From Bifidobacterium mizhiense (GTDB lineage: Bacteria; Actinomycetota; Actinomycetes; Actinomycetales; Bifidobacteriaceae): a DNA stretch of 64,000 nt. The notes beneath the pieces were generated by a model that was not told the DNA's origin, made no database searches, and saw only the letters and a list, made by a program, of their open reading frames with translations. The stretch is taken from positions 310,001 to 374,000 of the forward strand of contig NZ_BPWE01000001.1 in NCBI RefSeq assembly GCF_020884755.1. The letters run 5' to 3'. The position numbers were made by a program, and so were the translations under genes. Shown here in pieces: positions 10,301 through 18,465 of this stretch. Each line of letters starts with the position of its first letter. The stretch's first letter is position 1.

Positions 10301-11103
10301 CACATCCCAGGGTGGTCATGCCCGTCTTCCCCGGCACCAACTGCGAGTTCGACTCCGCACGGGCCTTCCAGTACGCTGGAGCCCAGGTGGATACCGTGGT
10401 CATCCGCAACTTAAATGCCGAGGATGTGACCGAGAGCTCACGCCGCCTGGCCCAGGCCATCCACAGCAGCCAGATACTCATGCTGCCCGGAGGCTTCTCC
10501 GGCGGCGATGAGCCCGACGGTTCGGCCAAACTGGTGGCATCCTTCCTGCGTTCGAACCAGGTTGCCGATGCCCTCCAGGAGCTTTTGCAGGACCGGGACG
10601 GGCTGGTTTTGGGCGTCTGCAACGGCTTCCAGGCGCTGATCAAACTGGGCCTGGTTCCCTATGGCAAAATCGTCACCGGCTCGCCCGAGGATCCCACCCT
10701 GGCCGTCAACGCCATCGGCCGCCATCAGAGCCGTCTGGTCCACACCCGGATCAGCTCCACACGCTCTCCCTGGCTGAGCGCCTGCCGGGTGGGCGATATC
10801 CACACCATGCCCATTAGCCATGGCGAAGGGCGGTTCGTGGCCGAGCCCGGCCTCCTGCGCACCCTGATCGACCGAGGACAGGTGGCCGCCCAGTATGTAG
10901 ATGAGCAGGGCCGTCCCTCCATGGATCCGTTGGTCAACCCTAATGGATCCGAGATGGCCGTCGAGGCCATCACCAGCCCGGACGGCCGGGTGCTGGGCAA
11001 GATGGGCCACACGGAGCGCAGCGGCCCCGACCTGTACCTCAATGTGCCCGGAAAACGTACGCAGCCGCTCTTCCAGTCGGGAGTGGACTACTTTGCCGCC
11101 TAG
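7324..11103 (+). CDS. purL: Phosphoribosylformylglycinamidine synthase, large fused form
   Basis: About 1259 residues, the single-chain PurL with synthetase and glutaminase domains that converts FGAR to FGAM with ATP and glutamine (step 4). Start is GTG 7324, six bases after AAAGGA; the frame stays open 25 codons upstream but passes through the terminator hairpin, so an earlier start is unlikely. N-terminal PurS-like region first (FRVYTEKKRGFDQAADRL). Then TYWSDHCRHTTF, NETHNHPTEIEPFGGAATCIGG and NDFGAGGVAVAVGELADG mark the synthetase. The class I glutaminase end has FPGTNCEFDSARAF, LPGGFSGGDEPDG, the nucleophile Cys in GVCNGFQAL and a His in SHGEGRF. It is followed after 17 bases by purF. 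Confidence 0.96.
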   Translation: MLFRVYTEKKRGFDQAADRLAQQLRTLPGVHGLTGLRMLNRYDLEGIDEDLFKRCLPTVFAQPQTDLVATRLEQALRMKGDGDLPPLDSPMLFAVAPLPGQFDQRADSAAQCIQLIGQGARPLVATATVYLLQGDLNAEQIEAIRNYLVNPVDSRVVGLEQPKTLAMPDDNPDPVPVLDGFRDLEDPELEALIDKLDLAMDLPDVRFCQDHYRQEKRDPTLTELKVIDTYWSDHCRHTTFNTRLERIDADNPRVRATLEHYRAIRAELGRQDRPECLMDMATIGAKYLQKRGILNDVDQSEEVNACTIRTKVDVDGQDEDWLFLFKNETHNHPTEIEPFGGAATCIGGAIRDPLSGRGYVYQAMRVSGAADPRQPLDQTLPGKLPQSRIVRQAADGYSSYGNQIGLATGQVREIYHPGYAAKRMEVGAVVAATPADHVIRRQPAPGDLIILVGGRTGRDGIGGATGASKSQNEESLERCGAEVQKGDAPEERKLQRLFRRPEAARLIERCNDFGAGGVAVAVGELADGLDVNLDRVPLKYQGLDGTEIAISESQERMAVALAAEDAPAFIDYARQEDLEATVIAEVTEEPRLLMTWRSETIVDIPRSFLSSNGAPHKADAQVTVPAPYHAPFEVQGSLDARMRALLADINVCSQQGLAEQFDSTIGAGTVLMPFGGARQLTPAQAMVAKLPVDGHTTTASAMAWGFNPWISSQDPYTGAYLAVVESLAKLVASGFSRSRAHLSLQEYYPKPGDDPWRWGLPVAGVLGALQAQLDLSVGAIGGKDSMSGSFEDLDVPPTLISFAVALGQAKDAISPEFKAADRQVYLLAPDYQEDGLLPDPESLRTVMDQVETLISQGLLDAAATPGYGCVAQALMEMCLGNRIGLDLTSDTAISALFRPAYGSFILEASGPEPLFIQDSGLHLRLLGHTREDYRLRCGSEDLDLAELEEIRAKGLESVFPYRGQGDPVPAIGRTDREPGRPAARRTRGTAKTTHPRVVMPVFPGTNCEFDSARAFQYAGAQVDTVVIRNLNAEDVTESSRRLAQAIHSSQILMLPGGFSGGDEPDGSAKLVASFLRSNQVADALQELLQDRDGLVLGVCNGFQALIKLGLVPYGKIVTGSPEDPTLAVNAIGRHQSRLVHTRISSTRSPWLSACRVGDIHTMPISHGEGRFVAEPGLLRTLIDRGQVAAQYVDEQGRPSMDPLVNPNGSEMAVEAITSPDGRVLGKMGHTERSGPDLYLNVPGKRTQPLFQSGVDYFAA

Positions 11104-11120
11104 GGGAAAGGACGTAGACC

Positions 11121-12638
11121 ATGTCGTTGGAGCTTGAAGGCATCCACGAGGAATGCGGGATCTTCGGGGTCTGGGGCCACCCCGACGCCGCCCGGCTGAC
11201 CTACTTCGGCCTGCACGCCCTGCAGCACCGCGGCCAGGAGGGTGCCGGCATCGTTTCCAACGACCAAGGGCACCTGATCGGGCGGCGAGGTCTGGGTCTG
11301 CTGACTCAGGTCTTTCCTGACGAATCCAGCCTGACACCGCTGACCGGGAACCGGGCTGTTGGTCATGTCCGCTACGCCACGACCGGTTCAGGATCCATCG
11401 AGAACATCCAACCCTTCGTCTTCCGCTTCCATGACGGGGACATAGCCCTGGCCCACAACGGTAATCTGACCAACTGCAACAGCCTCAAGGCACAGCTGGA
11501 GGATCAGGGGGCCATCTTCCATTCCAACTCCGACACCGAGGTGCTCATGCACCTGATCCGGCGCAGCCCTGAAAAGGACTTCATGGCGGCGCTCAAGCAG
11601 GCCCTGCGCCAGGTCCATGGCGGCTTCGCCTACCTGCTAATGACCGAGGACGCCATGATCGGCGCCATGGATCCCAACGGCTTCCGCCCCCTCTCCCTGG
11701 GCCAACTGCCAGGAGGGGCCTATGTCCTGGCCTCTGAGACCTGCGCCCTGGACCTGGTCGGCGCCACGCTGGTGCGGGACATCGGCCCTGGCGAGATCGT
11801 CCGGGTGGACGACTCGGGCTACAGCATCGAGCGCTATACCGATCAGACCTGCCTATCCATCTGCTCCATGGAGTTCATCTACTTCGCCAGGCCCGACTCC
11901 AATATTTATGGGGTCAACGTCCACTCGGCACGCAAGCGGATGGGGGCCAGACTGGCCCGCGAGGCCCCGGTGGATGCCGACATGGTCATCGGGGTGCCCA
12001 ACTCCTCCCTGTCCGCCGCCTCAGGATATGCCGAGGCGGCCGGGCTGCCCAACGAGATGGGGCTGATCAAGAACCAGTATGTGGCACGCACCTTCATCCA
12101 GCCCAGCCAGGCCATGCGTGAACAGGGCGTCAGGATGAAACTGGCGGCTGTACGCGGCGTTGTAGCCGGCAAACGGGTGGTGGTCATCGACGATTCCATC
12201 GTCCGAGGCACCACTTCGCGCAGAATCGTCCGCCTGCTCCGGGAGGCCGGGGCCAGCGAGGTGCACATGCGCATCGCCTCCCCGCCCCTGCGCTACCCCT
12301 GCTACTACGGCATCGACATCCAACGAACCTCCGAGCTGATCGCCGCCAAGAAGTCCGTGGAGCAGATCAGAGAAGCCATTGGAGCCGATTCCCTGGCCTA
12401 TCTGAGCCTGGACGGTCTGGTGGAATCCATCGGCCTGGGCCGTGATGCGCCCTATCAAGGGCTCTGCGTGGCCTACTTCAATGGAGACTACCCAACGCGG
12501 CTTGACGACTACGAACAGGGCTTCCTGGCCTCGCTGACCCCAGAGGACCGGGCCCGGCTGGAAGCTTCCAAGGGATCCTACGGGCTTGACATGCCTGCAG
12601 GCTCGAGGCAGGGAGCCGACCAATCCATTGAACACTAG
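11121..12638 (+). CDS. purF: Amidophosphoribosyltransferase
   Basis: First committed step of purine synthesis: PRPP plus glutamine to phosphoribosylamine. 505 residues. The N-terminal Ntn glutaminase domain starts after an 11-residue leader that would be removed to expose Cys12 (EECGIFGVWGH). LHALQHRGQEGAGI and VGHVRYATTGSGS follow. The C-terminal phosphoribosyltransferase domain has the PRPP loop VVVIDDSIVRGTTSRR and the cysteines typical of the Fe-S or metal-containing type (CSMEFIYFARPDS, YPCYYGID). ATG 11121 has GGGGAAAGG upstream. 17 bases after purL, 38 before purM, so it is part of the same plus-strand block. Confidence 0.96.
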   Translation: MSLELEGIHEECGIFGVWGHPDAARLTYFGLHALQHRGQEGAGIVSNDQGHLIGRRGLGLLTQVFPDESSLTPLTGNRAVGHVRYATTGSGSIENIQPFVFRFHDGDIALAHNGNLTNCNSLKAQLEDQGAIFHSNSDTEVLMHLIRRSPEKDFMAALKQALRQVHGGFAYLLMTEDAMIGAMDPNGFRPLSLGQLPGGAYVLASETCALDLVGATLVRDIGPGEIVRVDDSGYSIERYTDQTCLSICSMEFIYFARPDSNIYGVNVHSARKRMGARLAREAPVDADMVIGVPNSSLSAASGYAEAAGLPNEMGLIKNQYVARTFIQPSQAMREQGVRMKLAAVRGVVAGKRVVVIDDSIVRGTTSRRIVRLLREAGASEVHMRIASPPLRYPCYYGIDIQRTSELIAAKKSVEQIREAIGADSLAYLSLDGLVESIGLGRDAPYQGLCVAYFNGDYPTRLDDYEQGFLASLTPEDRARLEASKGSYGLDMPAGSRQGADQSIEH

Positions 12639-12676
12639 CGAAGAACAGAACAGACAGGGCATAGAAAGGGGCAGCC

Positions 12677-13726
12677 ATGCCGAAGGCATATGAGCAGGCT
12701 GGGGTATCGGTAGAGGCCGGATACGAACTGATCGACAGGATCCGCTCCCACACAGCCAGAACACGTAGGCCGGGCGCCGGCGATATCGGCGGCTTCGGCG
12801 GCGACTTCGACCTGTCTGCACTCAATTACCGCCACCCAGTCCTGGTTTCAGGCACTGACGGCGTGGGCACCAAGCTGATGGTGGCCCGGGAAGCCGGCCG
12901 TCATGACACCATCGGTCAGGACTGCGTGGCCATGTGTGTCAATGACATCATCGCCCAGGGGGCCGAGCCGCTGATCTTTCTGGACTACATCGCCTGCGGG
13001 CACAACGATCCGGCTCTGCTGGAGCAGGTGGTCAAGGGCGTGGCCGACGGCTGTGTCCAGGCTGGAGCCGCCCTGGTAGGCGGGGAGACCGCCGAGATGC
13101 CCGACATGTACCAGCCCGACGAATATGATCTGGCCGGATTCACCGTGGGTGTGGTCGAACGGGAGTCCCTGGTGGATGGTTCGGCCATCAAGGAAGGCGA
13201 CCAGCTGATCGGTCTGCCCTCCTCTGGCGTCCACTCCAACGGCTTCTCCCTGATTCGTCAGGTCCTGCTGGACCAGGGGGGCATGAAGCTGGAGGATCGG
13301 CCCTACCAGCTTGACGGACGAACCCTGGGAGAGGAACTGCTGACCCCCACCCGTATCTACGTCAAGGCCTTGCGCCCGCTCTTCGCCTCTGGCCTGCTCA
13401 GGGGCGCAGCACACATCACCGGCGGCGGCTTCGTGGAGAAGGTGCCGCGAATCCTGCCCGAGGGACTGGCCGCCAGCTTTGACCTGAATGCCTGGAAGGT
13501 GCCGCCCATCTTCACCATGATCGAAGAGATGGGCAGGGTCGACCATCTGGAGATGTACAACATCTTCAACATGGGCATTGGGATGGTTCTGGTGGTTTCC
13601 CCTGACCAGCTGGACCAGGCCCGTGCAGTCCTGGATGAGGAGCAGGAACCCTACGCTCTGATCGGACAGGTGACAGATGCTCAAAACGGCCAGCAGGTCA
13701 TCCTTAACGACAACGGTCGTCAGTAA
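12677..13726 (+). CDS. purM: Phosphoribosylformylglycinamidine cyclo-ligase (AIR synthetase)
   Basis: 349 residues; closes the imidazole ring, FGAM to AIR with ATP (step 5). Motifs are [15 protein letters not shown] at the start, [51 protein letters not shown] and [35 protein letters not shown] and MGIGMVLVV mark the C-terminal half. Homologous to the PurL synthetase fold and of normal length. It starts at ATG 12677 with AAAGGGG before it. Confidence 0.96.
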   Translation: MPKAYEQAGVSVEAGYELIDRIRSHTARTRRPGAGDIGGFGGDFDLSALNYRHPVLVSGTDGVGTKLMVAREAGRHDTIGQDCVAMCVNDIIAQGAEPLIFLDYIACGHNDPALLEQVVKGVADGCVQAGAALVGGETAEMPDMYQPDEYDLAGFTVGVVERESLVDGSAIKEGDQLIGLPSSGVHSNGFSLIRQVLLDQGGMKLEDRPYQLDGRTLGEELLTPTRIYVKALRPLFASGLLRGAAHITGGGFVEKVPRILPEGLAASFDLNAWKVPPIFTMIEEMGRVDHLEMYNIFNMGIGMVLVVSPDQLDQARAVLDEEQEPYALIGQVTDAQNGQQVILNDNGRQ

Positions 13727-13744
13727 TAGCGAGAGGAGCCCATC

Positions 13745-15016
13745 ATGGCGGACAAGGTACTGGTCATCGGGTCGGGAGCCAGGGAGCACGTTATCGCCAC
13801 CACCCTGCTGTCCGGACCAGGAGTGGATCGGGTCTGGTGCGCCCCGGGCAACCCGGGTATGGAGCCGGACGGCATCAGCCTGCTGCAAGAGGATTCCTCG
13901 CAGCCAGAAAAACTGATCGCTGCAATACGCGAGCTTGGAATCGACTGGGTCTTCGTTGGACCCGAGGCTCCTTTGACGGCTGGATTGGTCGACGAACTAC
14001 AGGCTGCCGGCATTCCAGCCTTTGGACCTACCAAGGCAGCGGCCCGCATCGAGGGATCCAAGGGCTTTGCCAAGGACCTGATGCGCAGGCATGGGATTCC
14101 TACCGCTGACTATGCGGTCTTTCATGACTTGGACAGCGCCAAGTCCTATGTGCACTCGCACGGCGCCCCGGTCGTCATTAAAGCTGACGGGCTGGCAGCC
14201 GGCAAGGGTGTGACGGTGGCCGCCGACCTTGACCAGGCCATACAGGCCCTGGATGACATCTTCATCGATCATAAGTTCGGGCAGGCAGGTGCCCAGGTGG
14301 TCATCGAGGATCAGCTGGTGGGTCAAGAGTGCTCGCTCATGTGTTTCGTCAGGGGCGAGCAGTTCTGGCCTATGCCCCTGTCACAAGACCACAAACCAGC
14401 CTATGACGGGGATCGGGGTCCCAACACCGGCGGCATGGGGGCTTACTCCCCTCTGCCGCAGTTCGGTCCAGAACTGACCCAAAAGGCCTTGGACACCATC
14501 GTGGCCCCCACCGTCCGGGCCTTGGCCCAGGAAGGCAATCCCTTCACCGGTGTCCTATACACGGGATTGATGGTCACCGACAAAGGCCCTCAGGTCGTCG
14601 AATTCAATGCGCGACTGGGTGACCCGGAGACCGAGGTGGTGTTGCCCGCCCTGACCAGCGACCTGGGCACAGCCATCCGCGCGCTGATGGAGGGCGGAGA
14701 GCCACAATTCACCTGGGACGAATCCCACAGCCGCCTGGGTGTGGTCCTGGCAGCCCAGGGCTATCCCGGCAATCCCAAGACCGGTGTGCCTGTGCCCTTG
14801 ATCGCCCCGGAGCAGAACCTCAGAGCCTACTATGCCGGAGTGTCCGGCTCAGCCTCAACTGGTCTGACGTCCTCCTCGGGAAGGACCGCACTGGTGGTGG
14901 CTCAAGGAGACGACCTGGCTCAGGCAGCCCACCGGGTCTATGACCGGCTGGACGGATTGTCGATGCCGGGCCTCTTCTATCGGCACGACATCGGCCACCG
15001 CGGTCTGGATGCCTAA
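13745..15016 (+). CDS. purD: Phosphoribosylamine-glycine ligase (GAR synthetase)
   Basis: 423 residues; ATP-grasp ligase joining glycine to phosphoribosylamine (step 2). Motifs are VLVIGSGAREHVIA, NPGMEPDG, GPEAPLTAGLVD, the ATP-binding VVIKADGLAAGKGVTVA and QECSLMCFV. The signature RGPNTGGMGAYSPLP and the metal-binding FNARLGDPETEVVLP complete it. Start ATG 13745 follows GAGAGGAGCCC. It ends the purine block; its last four bases overlap the end of the convergent LTA-synthase-like gene, so any terminator must lie inside that gene. Confidence 0.95.
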   Translation: MADKVLVIGSGAREHVIATTLLSGPGVDRVWCAPGNPGMEPDGISLLQEDSSQPEKLIAAIRELGIDWVFVGPEAPLTAGLVDELQAAGIPAFGPTKAAARIEGSKGFAKDLMRRHGIPTADYAVFHDLDSAKSYVHSHGAPVVIKADGLAAGKGVTVAADLDQAIQALDDIFIDHKFGQAGAQVVIEDQLVGQECSLMCFVRGEQFWPMPLSQDHKPAYDGDRGPNTGGMGAYSPLPQFGPELTQKALDTIVAPTVRALAQEGNPFTGVLYTGLMVTDKGPQVVEFNARLGDPETEVVLPALTSDLGTAIRALMEGGEPQFTWDESHSRLGVVLAAQGYPGNPKTGVPVPLIAPEQNLRAYYAGVSGSASTGLTSSSGRTALVVAQGDDLAQAAHRVYDRLDGLSMPGLFYRHDIGHRGLDA

Positions 15017-17190
15017 TTAGCCGAGCTGGTCGTGCTCTCGCTGTCCTTATCCTGGGTTTTCTCCTCGAGGCGGGCTTGTTTCTTGGCCTCTTCCTTGGCC
15101 TGACGCTCCATTTCGGCCTTCTGCCGGGCGGCATCCGAGCGGCGGGTAGGCGTGGTGTTGAAGCCAGTCCCCTGCAGGTAGTGCTTGCCGGCCATGATGT
15201 CGTACTGGATCAGCTTGTAGTCGTTCAGGAGCTGTCGAGTGGCCTTGTCGAAGTCTCCGGCATTCATGGGCTGGCCCTGGGCATTCAGATAGTTGGTCTG
15301 CCCTGCCGGTATTCTATTCCAGTCCTGGATCTGGTTGGCCACCGGAGGCTCGATGGCGCTGATCTTGTCGTGTAGCTCGGTCAGGAAGGCCGTAAAGGGC
15401 GAGACCTTGGCATCCATGTGCTCGGCCGCCTGGGCCTGGAAGAAGTTGGGCGAGGAATAGGCACTGTTGCTTACCTGCGTTCCCGAAGCATTCGAAGCTT
15501 TGTTAGACCAGATAAAGTAATCGGTCAGATGCAGGGCCAAAGAGTTGCGCTCGTCCCAGCTCGCCGTGCCATAGATGCCAGGCAGGTGATCCCCGTAGAA
15601 GACCACGGTGACCGGCTTGCTCTGGGAATCGAGGCTGTTCAGGAAATCGGCAGTAGCCTGATCGCTCAGGCTGACCCCCTTGGCGTAGGTGCGTATTGAC
15701 TGCATCTCATCGTCGCCCAGGGGTCTGCTGGGGTCGGATGAACTGACCGAGAAGCCGTTGCCGTCATACCAGTCGTTGTAGGGCATGTGGTTCTGCATGG
15801 TGATGACCTCGACGAACTGGTTGCCCCTGTCGTCGCCCATCTGCTCCAAGGCGGATTCGTAAGCGGAGCGATCCCCCACATACTGGCTGCGGTCGATGCG
15901 GTCCTGGTGGGCTATCTGGTCAGGGCCAGTCAGCGAATAGAAGTGCGAGAAGCCGAACTTCTTGTAGTTCTCGGCCCTGGAATACATGGAGGACTCGTAG
16001 GGGTGGAAGGCCAGGGACCTGGATGGCGTCCCCCAGGCCTGATTGACCGTGGGTATCCAGTTCAGGTGAGGGATGACCTGCTGATAGGGGGAGGTCAGCG
16101 AGGGATCGAAGTTGGCCATGGACAGGCCGGTCATGGCCTGGAACTCCAGATTGGCCGTTCCCCCGCCATAGCCGGAGGAGAGCATGAGCCCGCTGGTGGT
16201 GCCCTCCTTGATGGATCTGATATGAGGCATGGGGTCCTGGTTGAGCGCGACGCCCGGCACCCGTGTGGGATCCGAGAACGACTCGGAGAGGATGTAGACC
16301 AGGCTCGACTCATTCATATAGGACTTACGGTCATGGTTGATGCGGTCCGCCGAAAGCTGATAGCGATGGGCCAGAGACTGCATGGTGGCGCGGCTGTATC
16401 CTGCGGGCTGGTCCATGACCTTGGGCCGCAGCTGCCGGGAGAATGACACGAAGACCCCGTTGCGCTGGGCGTCATAGACCGAGTCCCACATGGAGGGTTT
16501 GTCGCCCATGAACTGCGAGAAACGATAGGCGGGACTGCCGTAGGTGCCCACAGTAGACATGAACACCGCCACCACCAGCACCGGAACAAGAACACCTGCT
16601 GTACGGAGTCCCGCACCCAAAGGCTTGTTGCCAGTGGCCACCGGACGGCCGCGACGGGCATCCATCCGCGTTACCACCCAGCAAAGCACGCCGAGGACGA
16701 TCAGGGCCACGACGCCTAGCCCGATCATGATCAGGGACCGGGCCGGCAGGAAGGAAACCAGGTTGGCCGCATCAGCATGGAGGAAATCCAGGTCCGAGGG
16801 CAGGACGGCCTCATACCGTGCACGCACCTTGAAGCGTTCGATAACCGCTATGACCGCGCAGATGGCCAGGATCAGCCCTGATGCCGCCCAGAAGCGATTG
16901 GTCAGGTAGGTCAGAGCCAGGTAGACCAGGCCCACAGCCAGCATGTTGAGCACCAGGACGAACCGACGCTGGGTCCACATGGCCGAGATGAAGCCCCAGA
17001 ATCCGATCAGCGGGTTGGACAGCTCGACGCGGGAGCTGTTCAGGGAGACCCCCCACTGCAGGATGCCCACCGACAGGAAGTCAATCAGGATGAAGGCGAG
17101 CAGGTAGACCCACCCGCGTACCCGAAGACGTCCGGTCATGTTCTGCATCCAGGATGTCCACCGGCCGGGCTGACGCTTACGATCCTTCAC
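15013..17190 (-). CDS. LTA-synthase-family sulfatase-fold phosphotransferase (polyglycerol-phosphate or similar)
   Basis: 725 residues. Five or so membrane helices occupy the first 220 residues, followed by an extracellular alkaline-phosphatase-superfamily domain. Metal and catalytic landmarks are ILSESFSDPT, the nucleophile Thr345 in GYGGGTANLEFQAMTG, FHPYESSMYSRAENYKKFGF, TMQNHMPY and VVFYGDHLPGIYG. This matches LtaS-like enzymes that move glycerol-phosphate from phosphatidylglycerol onto a glycolipid anchor outside the cell, as for bifidobacterial lipoteichoic acid. A Lys/Glu-rich charged tail (about residues 685-725) is an addition beyond the catalytic domain and may be wall-facing. Monocistronic, convergent with purD. 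Confidence 0.82.
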   Translation of the reverse strand: MKDRKRQPGRWTSWMQNMTGRLRVRGWVYLLAFILIDFLSVGILQWGVSLNSSRVELSNPLIGFWGFISAMWTQRRFVLVLNMLAVGLVYLALTYLTNRFWAASGLILAICAVIAVIERFKVRARYEAVLPSDLDFLHADAANLVSFLPARSLIMIGLGVVALIVLGVLCWVVTRMDARRGRPVATGNKPLGAGLRTAGVLVPVLVVAVFMSTVGTYGSPAYRFSQFMGDKPSMWDSVYDAQRNGVFVSFSRQLRPKVMDQPAGYSRATMQSLAHRYQLSADRINHDRKSYMNESSLVYILSESFSDPTRVPGVALNQDPMPHIRSIKEGTTSGLMLSSGYGGGTANLEFQAMTGLSMANFDPSLTSPYQQVIPHLNWIPTVNQAWGTPSRSLAFHPYESSMYSRAENYKKFGFSHFYSLTGPDQIAHQDRIDRSQYVGDRSAYESALEQMGDDRGNQFVEVITMQNHMPYNDWYDGNGFSVSSSDPSRPLGDDEMQSIRTYAKGVSLSDQATADFLNSLDSQSKPVTVVFYGDHLPGIYGTASWDERNSLALHLTDYFIWSNKASNASGTQVSNSAYSSPNFFQAQAAEHMDAKVSPFTAFLTELHDKISAIEPPVANQIQDWNRIPAGQTNYLNAQGQPMNAGDFDKATRQLLNDYKLIQYDIMAGKHYLQGTGFNTTPTRRSDAARQKAEMERQAKEEAKKQARLEEKTQDKDSESTTSSAN

Positions 17191-17316
17191 CGCATACTCC
17201 TGACTTTGGCGATTGGGCCCACTGGGCCTTTACCCATACCTGTGCCATTGTTCCCATCAAGGACGACAAGCCCCACGAAAACACCCCTTAGCGAACATCA
17301 AGCGCAAGCGGACTCA

Positions 17317-18237
17317 TCAGGCCTTGGCGCCCGGCACCTGCTGGACCAGGGCACTGATCCAATCCTCCAGGTTCCGGTACTTATCGGGGCGCTGCTCGCT
17401 GACCTCGAACACCGGCACATGGGCCTTGCGAGCCTCAGCAGCCAGCTCCTTGGAGGTTCGATTGACTTCTTGGGTGTTGAGGACCAGCATGTCCAAGCGT
17501 CCGGATGCCAGCAAATGACGGAAGGCCACCAGGTCCTCAGGCGAGGGCTCGCTCTCGTTGGCGGCCGCCCGCAGGTACCCCTCTGGGGTCAGATCCTCCA
17601 TGCCCAGATCATGGCAAAGGTAGTAGGCAGCCGATTCCGTGGCCGCGTAGTGCCGTCCCTGGGTGTGCTTGCGCGCATCGGCAATCTGATCGTCCAGCCG
17701 GGCCTGCCGACCCTGCCAGTCCTGGTAGGCCTTGTCGAAGCCAGCCGCTCGGTCTGGACGCAACTGCCTGTAGGCCTCATGCACAGCCTTGGCAGCTGCT
17801 CTCCTGCCCTGGGAGGAAAACCAGAGATGGGGGTTGTCGCCAGTCTTGCGCCCTGATGCCTTGGATACGTCCACCAGCTTGGCCTGCCCGGTTTCCGCGG
17901 CCTTGGCAGCCCAGTCGTCGATGCCGGCCCCGTTGACGATGACCAGATCTGCACGACTGATCCGGGCGATGTCCGCCGTCGTCGGCTCATAGTCGTGGGC
18001 ATCAGTCGAGGTGTTGCTCAGAATGGTATCCACCCGGGCCTGGTCGCCGCCCAGGTCCACAGCCAGGGACTGCCATTGGTTGATGCTGGCCACCACCTGC
18101 AGAGGGGCAGATCCTGTGGACGACGAGGATGATTCGCTCTTGCCGCAACCTGTCAGACAGGTCAGCAGAGTCAGTCCGGCCAGGAGGGCGGCGACCAAGG
18201 TACGGGTCCGGCGGAGGCGTGGGCTGCTGGCATGCAT
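17317..18237 (-). CDS. Zinc/manganese-type ABC substrate-binding lipoprotein (cluster A-I), orphan
   Basis: About 306 residues from ATG 18237, chosen because it puts a basic signal peptide ahead of the lipobox LTGC (Cys31) and has AGGAAGGA upstream; the frame is open 35 codons further but without signal features. Family marks are QVVASINQWQSLAVDLGG, the first metal His in DAHDYEPTTADI and the second in NPHLWFSS. A charged linker RHYAATESAAYYLCHDLG stands where most ZnuA-type proteins have a His-Asp pair, so the third ligand may be Glu rather than His. No permease or ATPase gene is adjacent. A palindromic AT-rich site upstream and a Fur-family gene 4 kb away suggest zinc-responsive control (inference). 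Confidence 0.82.
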   Translation of the reverse strand: MHASSPRLRRTRTLVAALLAGLTLLTCLTGCGKSESSSSSTGSAPLQVVASINQWQSLAVDLGGDQARVDTILSNTSTDAHDYEPTTADIARISRADLVIVNGAGIDDWAAKAAETGQAKLVDVSKASGRKTGDNPHLWFSSQGRRAAAKAVHEAYRQLRPDRAAGFDKAYQDWQGRQARLDDQIADARKHTQGRHYAATESAAYYLCHDLGMEDLTPEGYLRAAANESEPSPEDLVAFRHLLASGRLDMLVLNTQEVNRTSKELAAEARKAHVPVFEVSEQRPDKYRNLEDWISALVQQVPGAKA

Positions 18238-18306
18238 GAATGGGTGGTTCCTTCCTGGCGACGGCACTGGACGGACCTGTCGCCAGGCCCGCCGACCGTT
18301 ACTGAG

Positions 18307-18319
18307 ATTGATTATCAAT
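18307..18319 (-). promoter_or_regulatory. Candidate Zur/Fur-type operator upstream of the metal-binding lipoprotein
   Basis: ATTGAT-T-ATCAAT is a 6-bp inverted repeat with a one-base centre in an AT-rich stretch about 70 bases upstream of the lipoprotein start codon. Its shape resembles Zur/Fur boxes, which centre on an AT-rich palindrome. The site lies between this gene and the divergent esterase gene, so it could affect both. No binding data; the assignment is inference. Confidence 0.4.
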
Positions 18320-18465
18320 AAATCTACCATAGACGAACCCATGACCGGAAGCTATAGAGGCGGTCTGGGCGAGAATGCGAGAATGAATGGCTGTTCAAAT
18401 GGCAGCCGTGCGACCGGACACTCCCTATACTGAACTGCGGATGTATTTTGGTTGGAAGGAATGGT

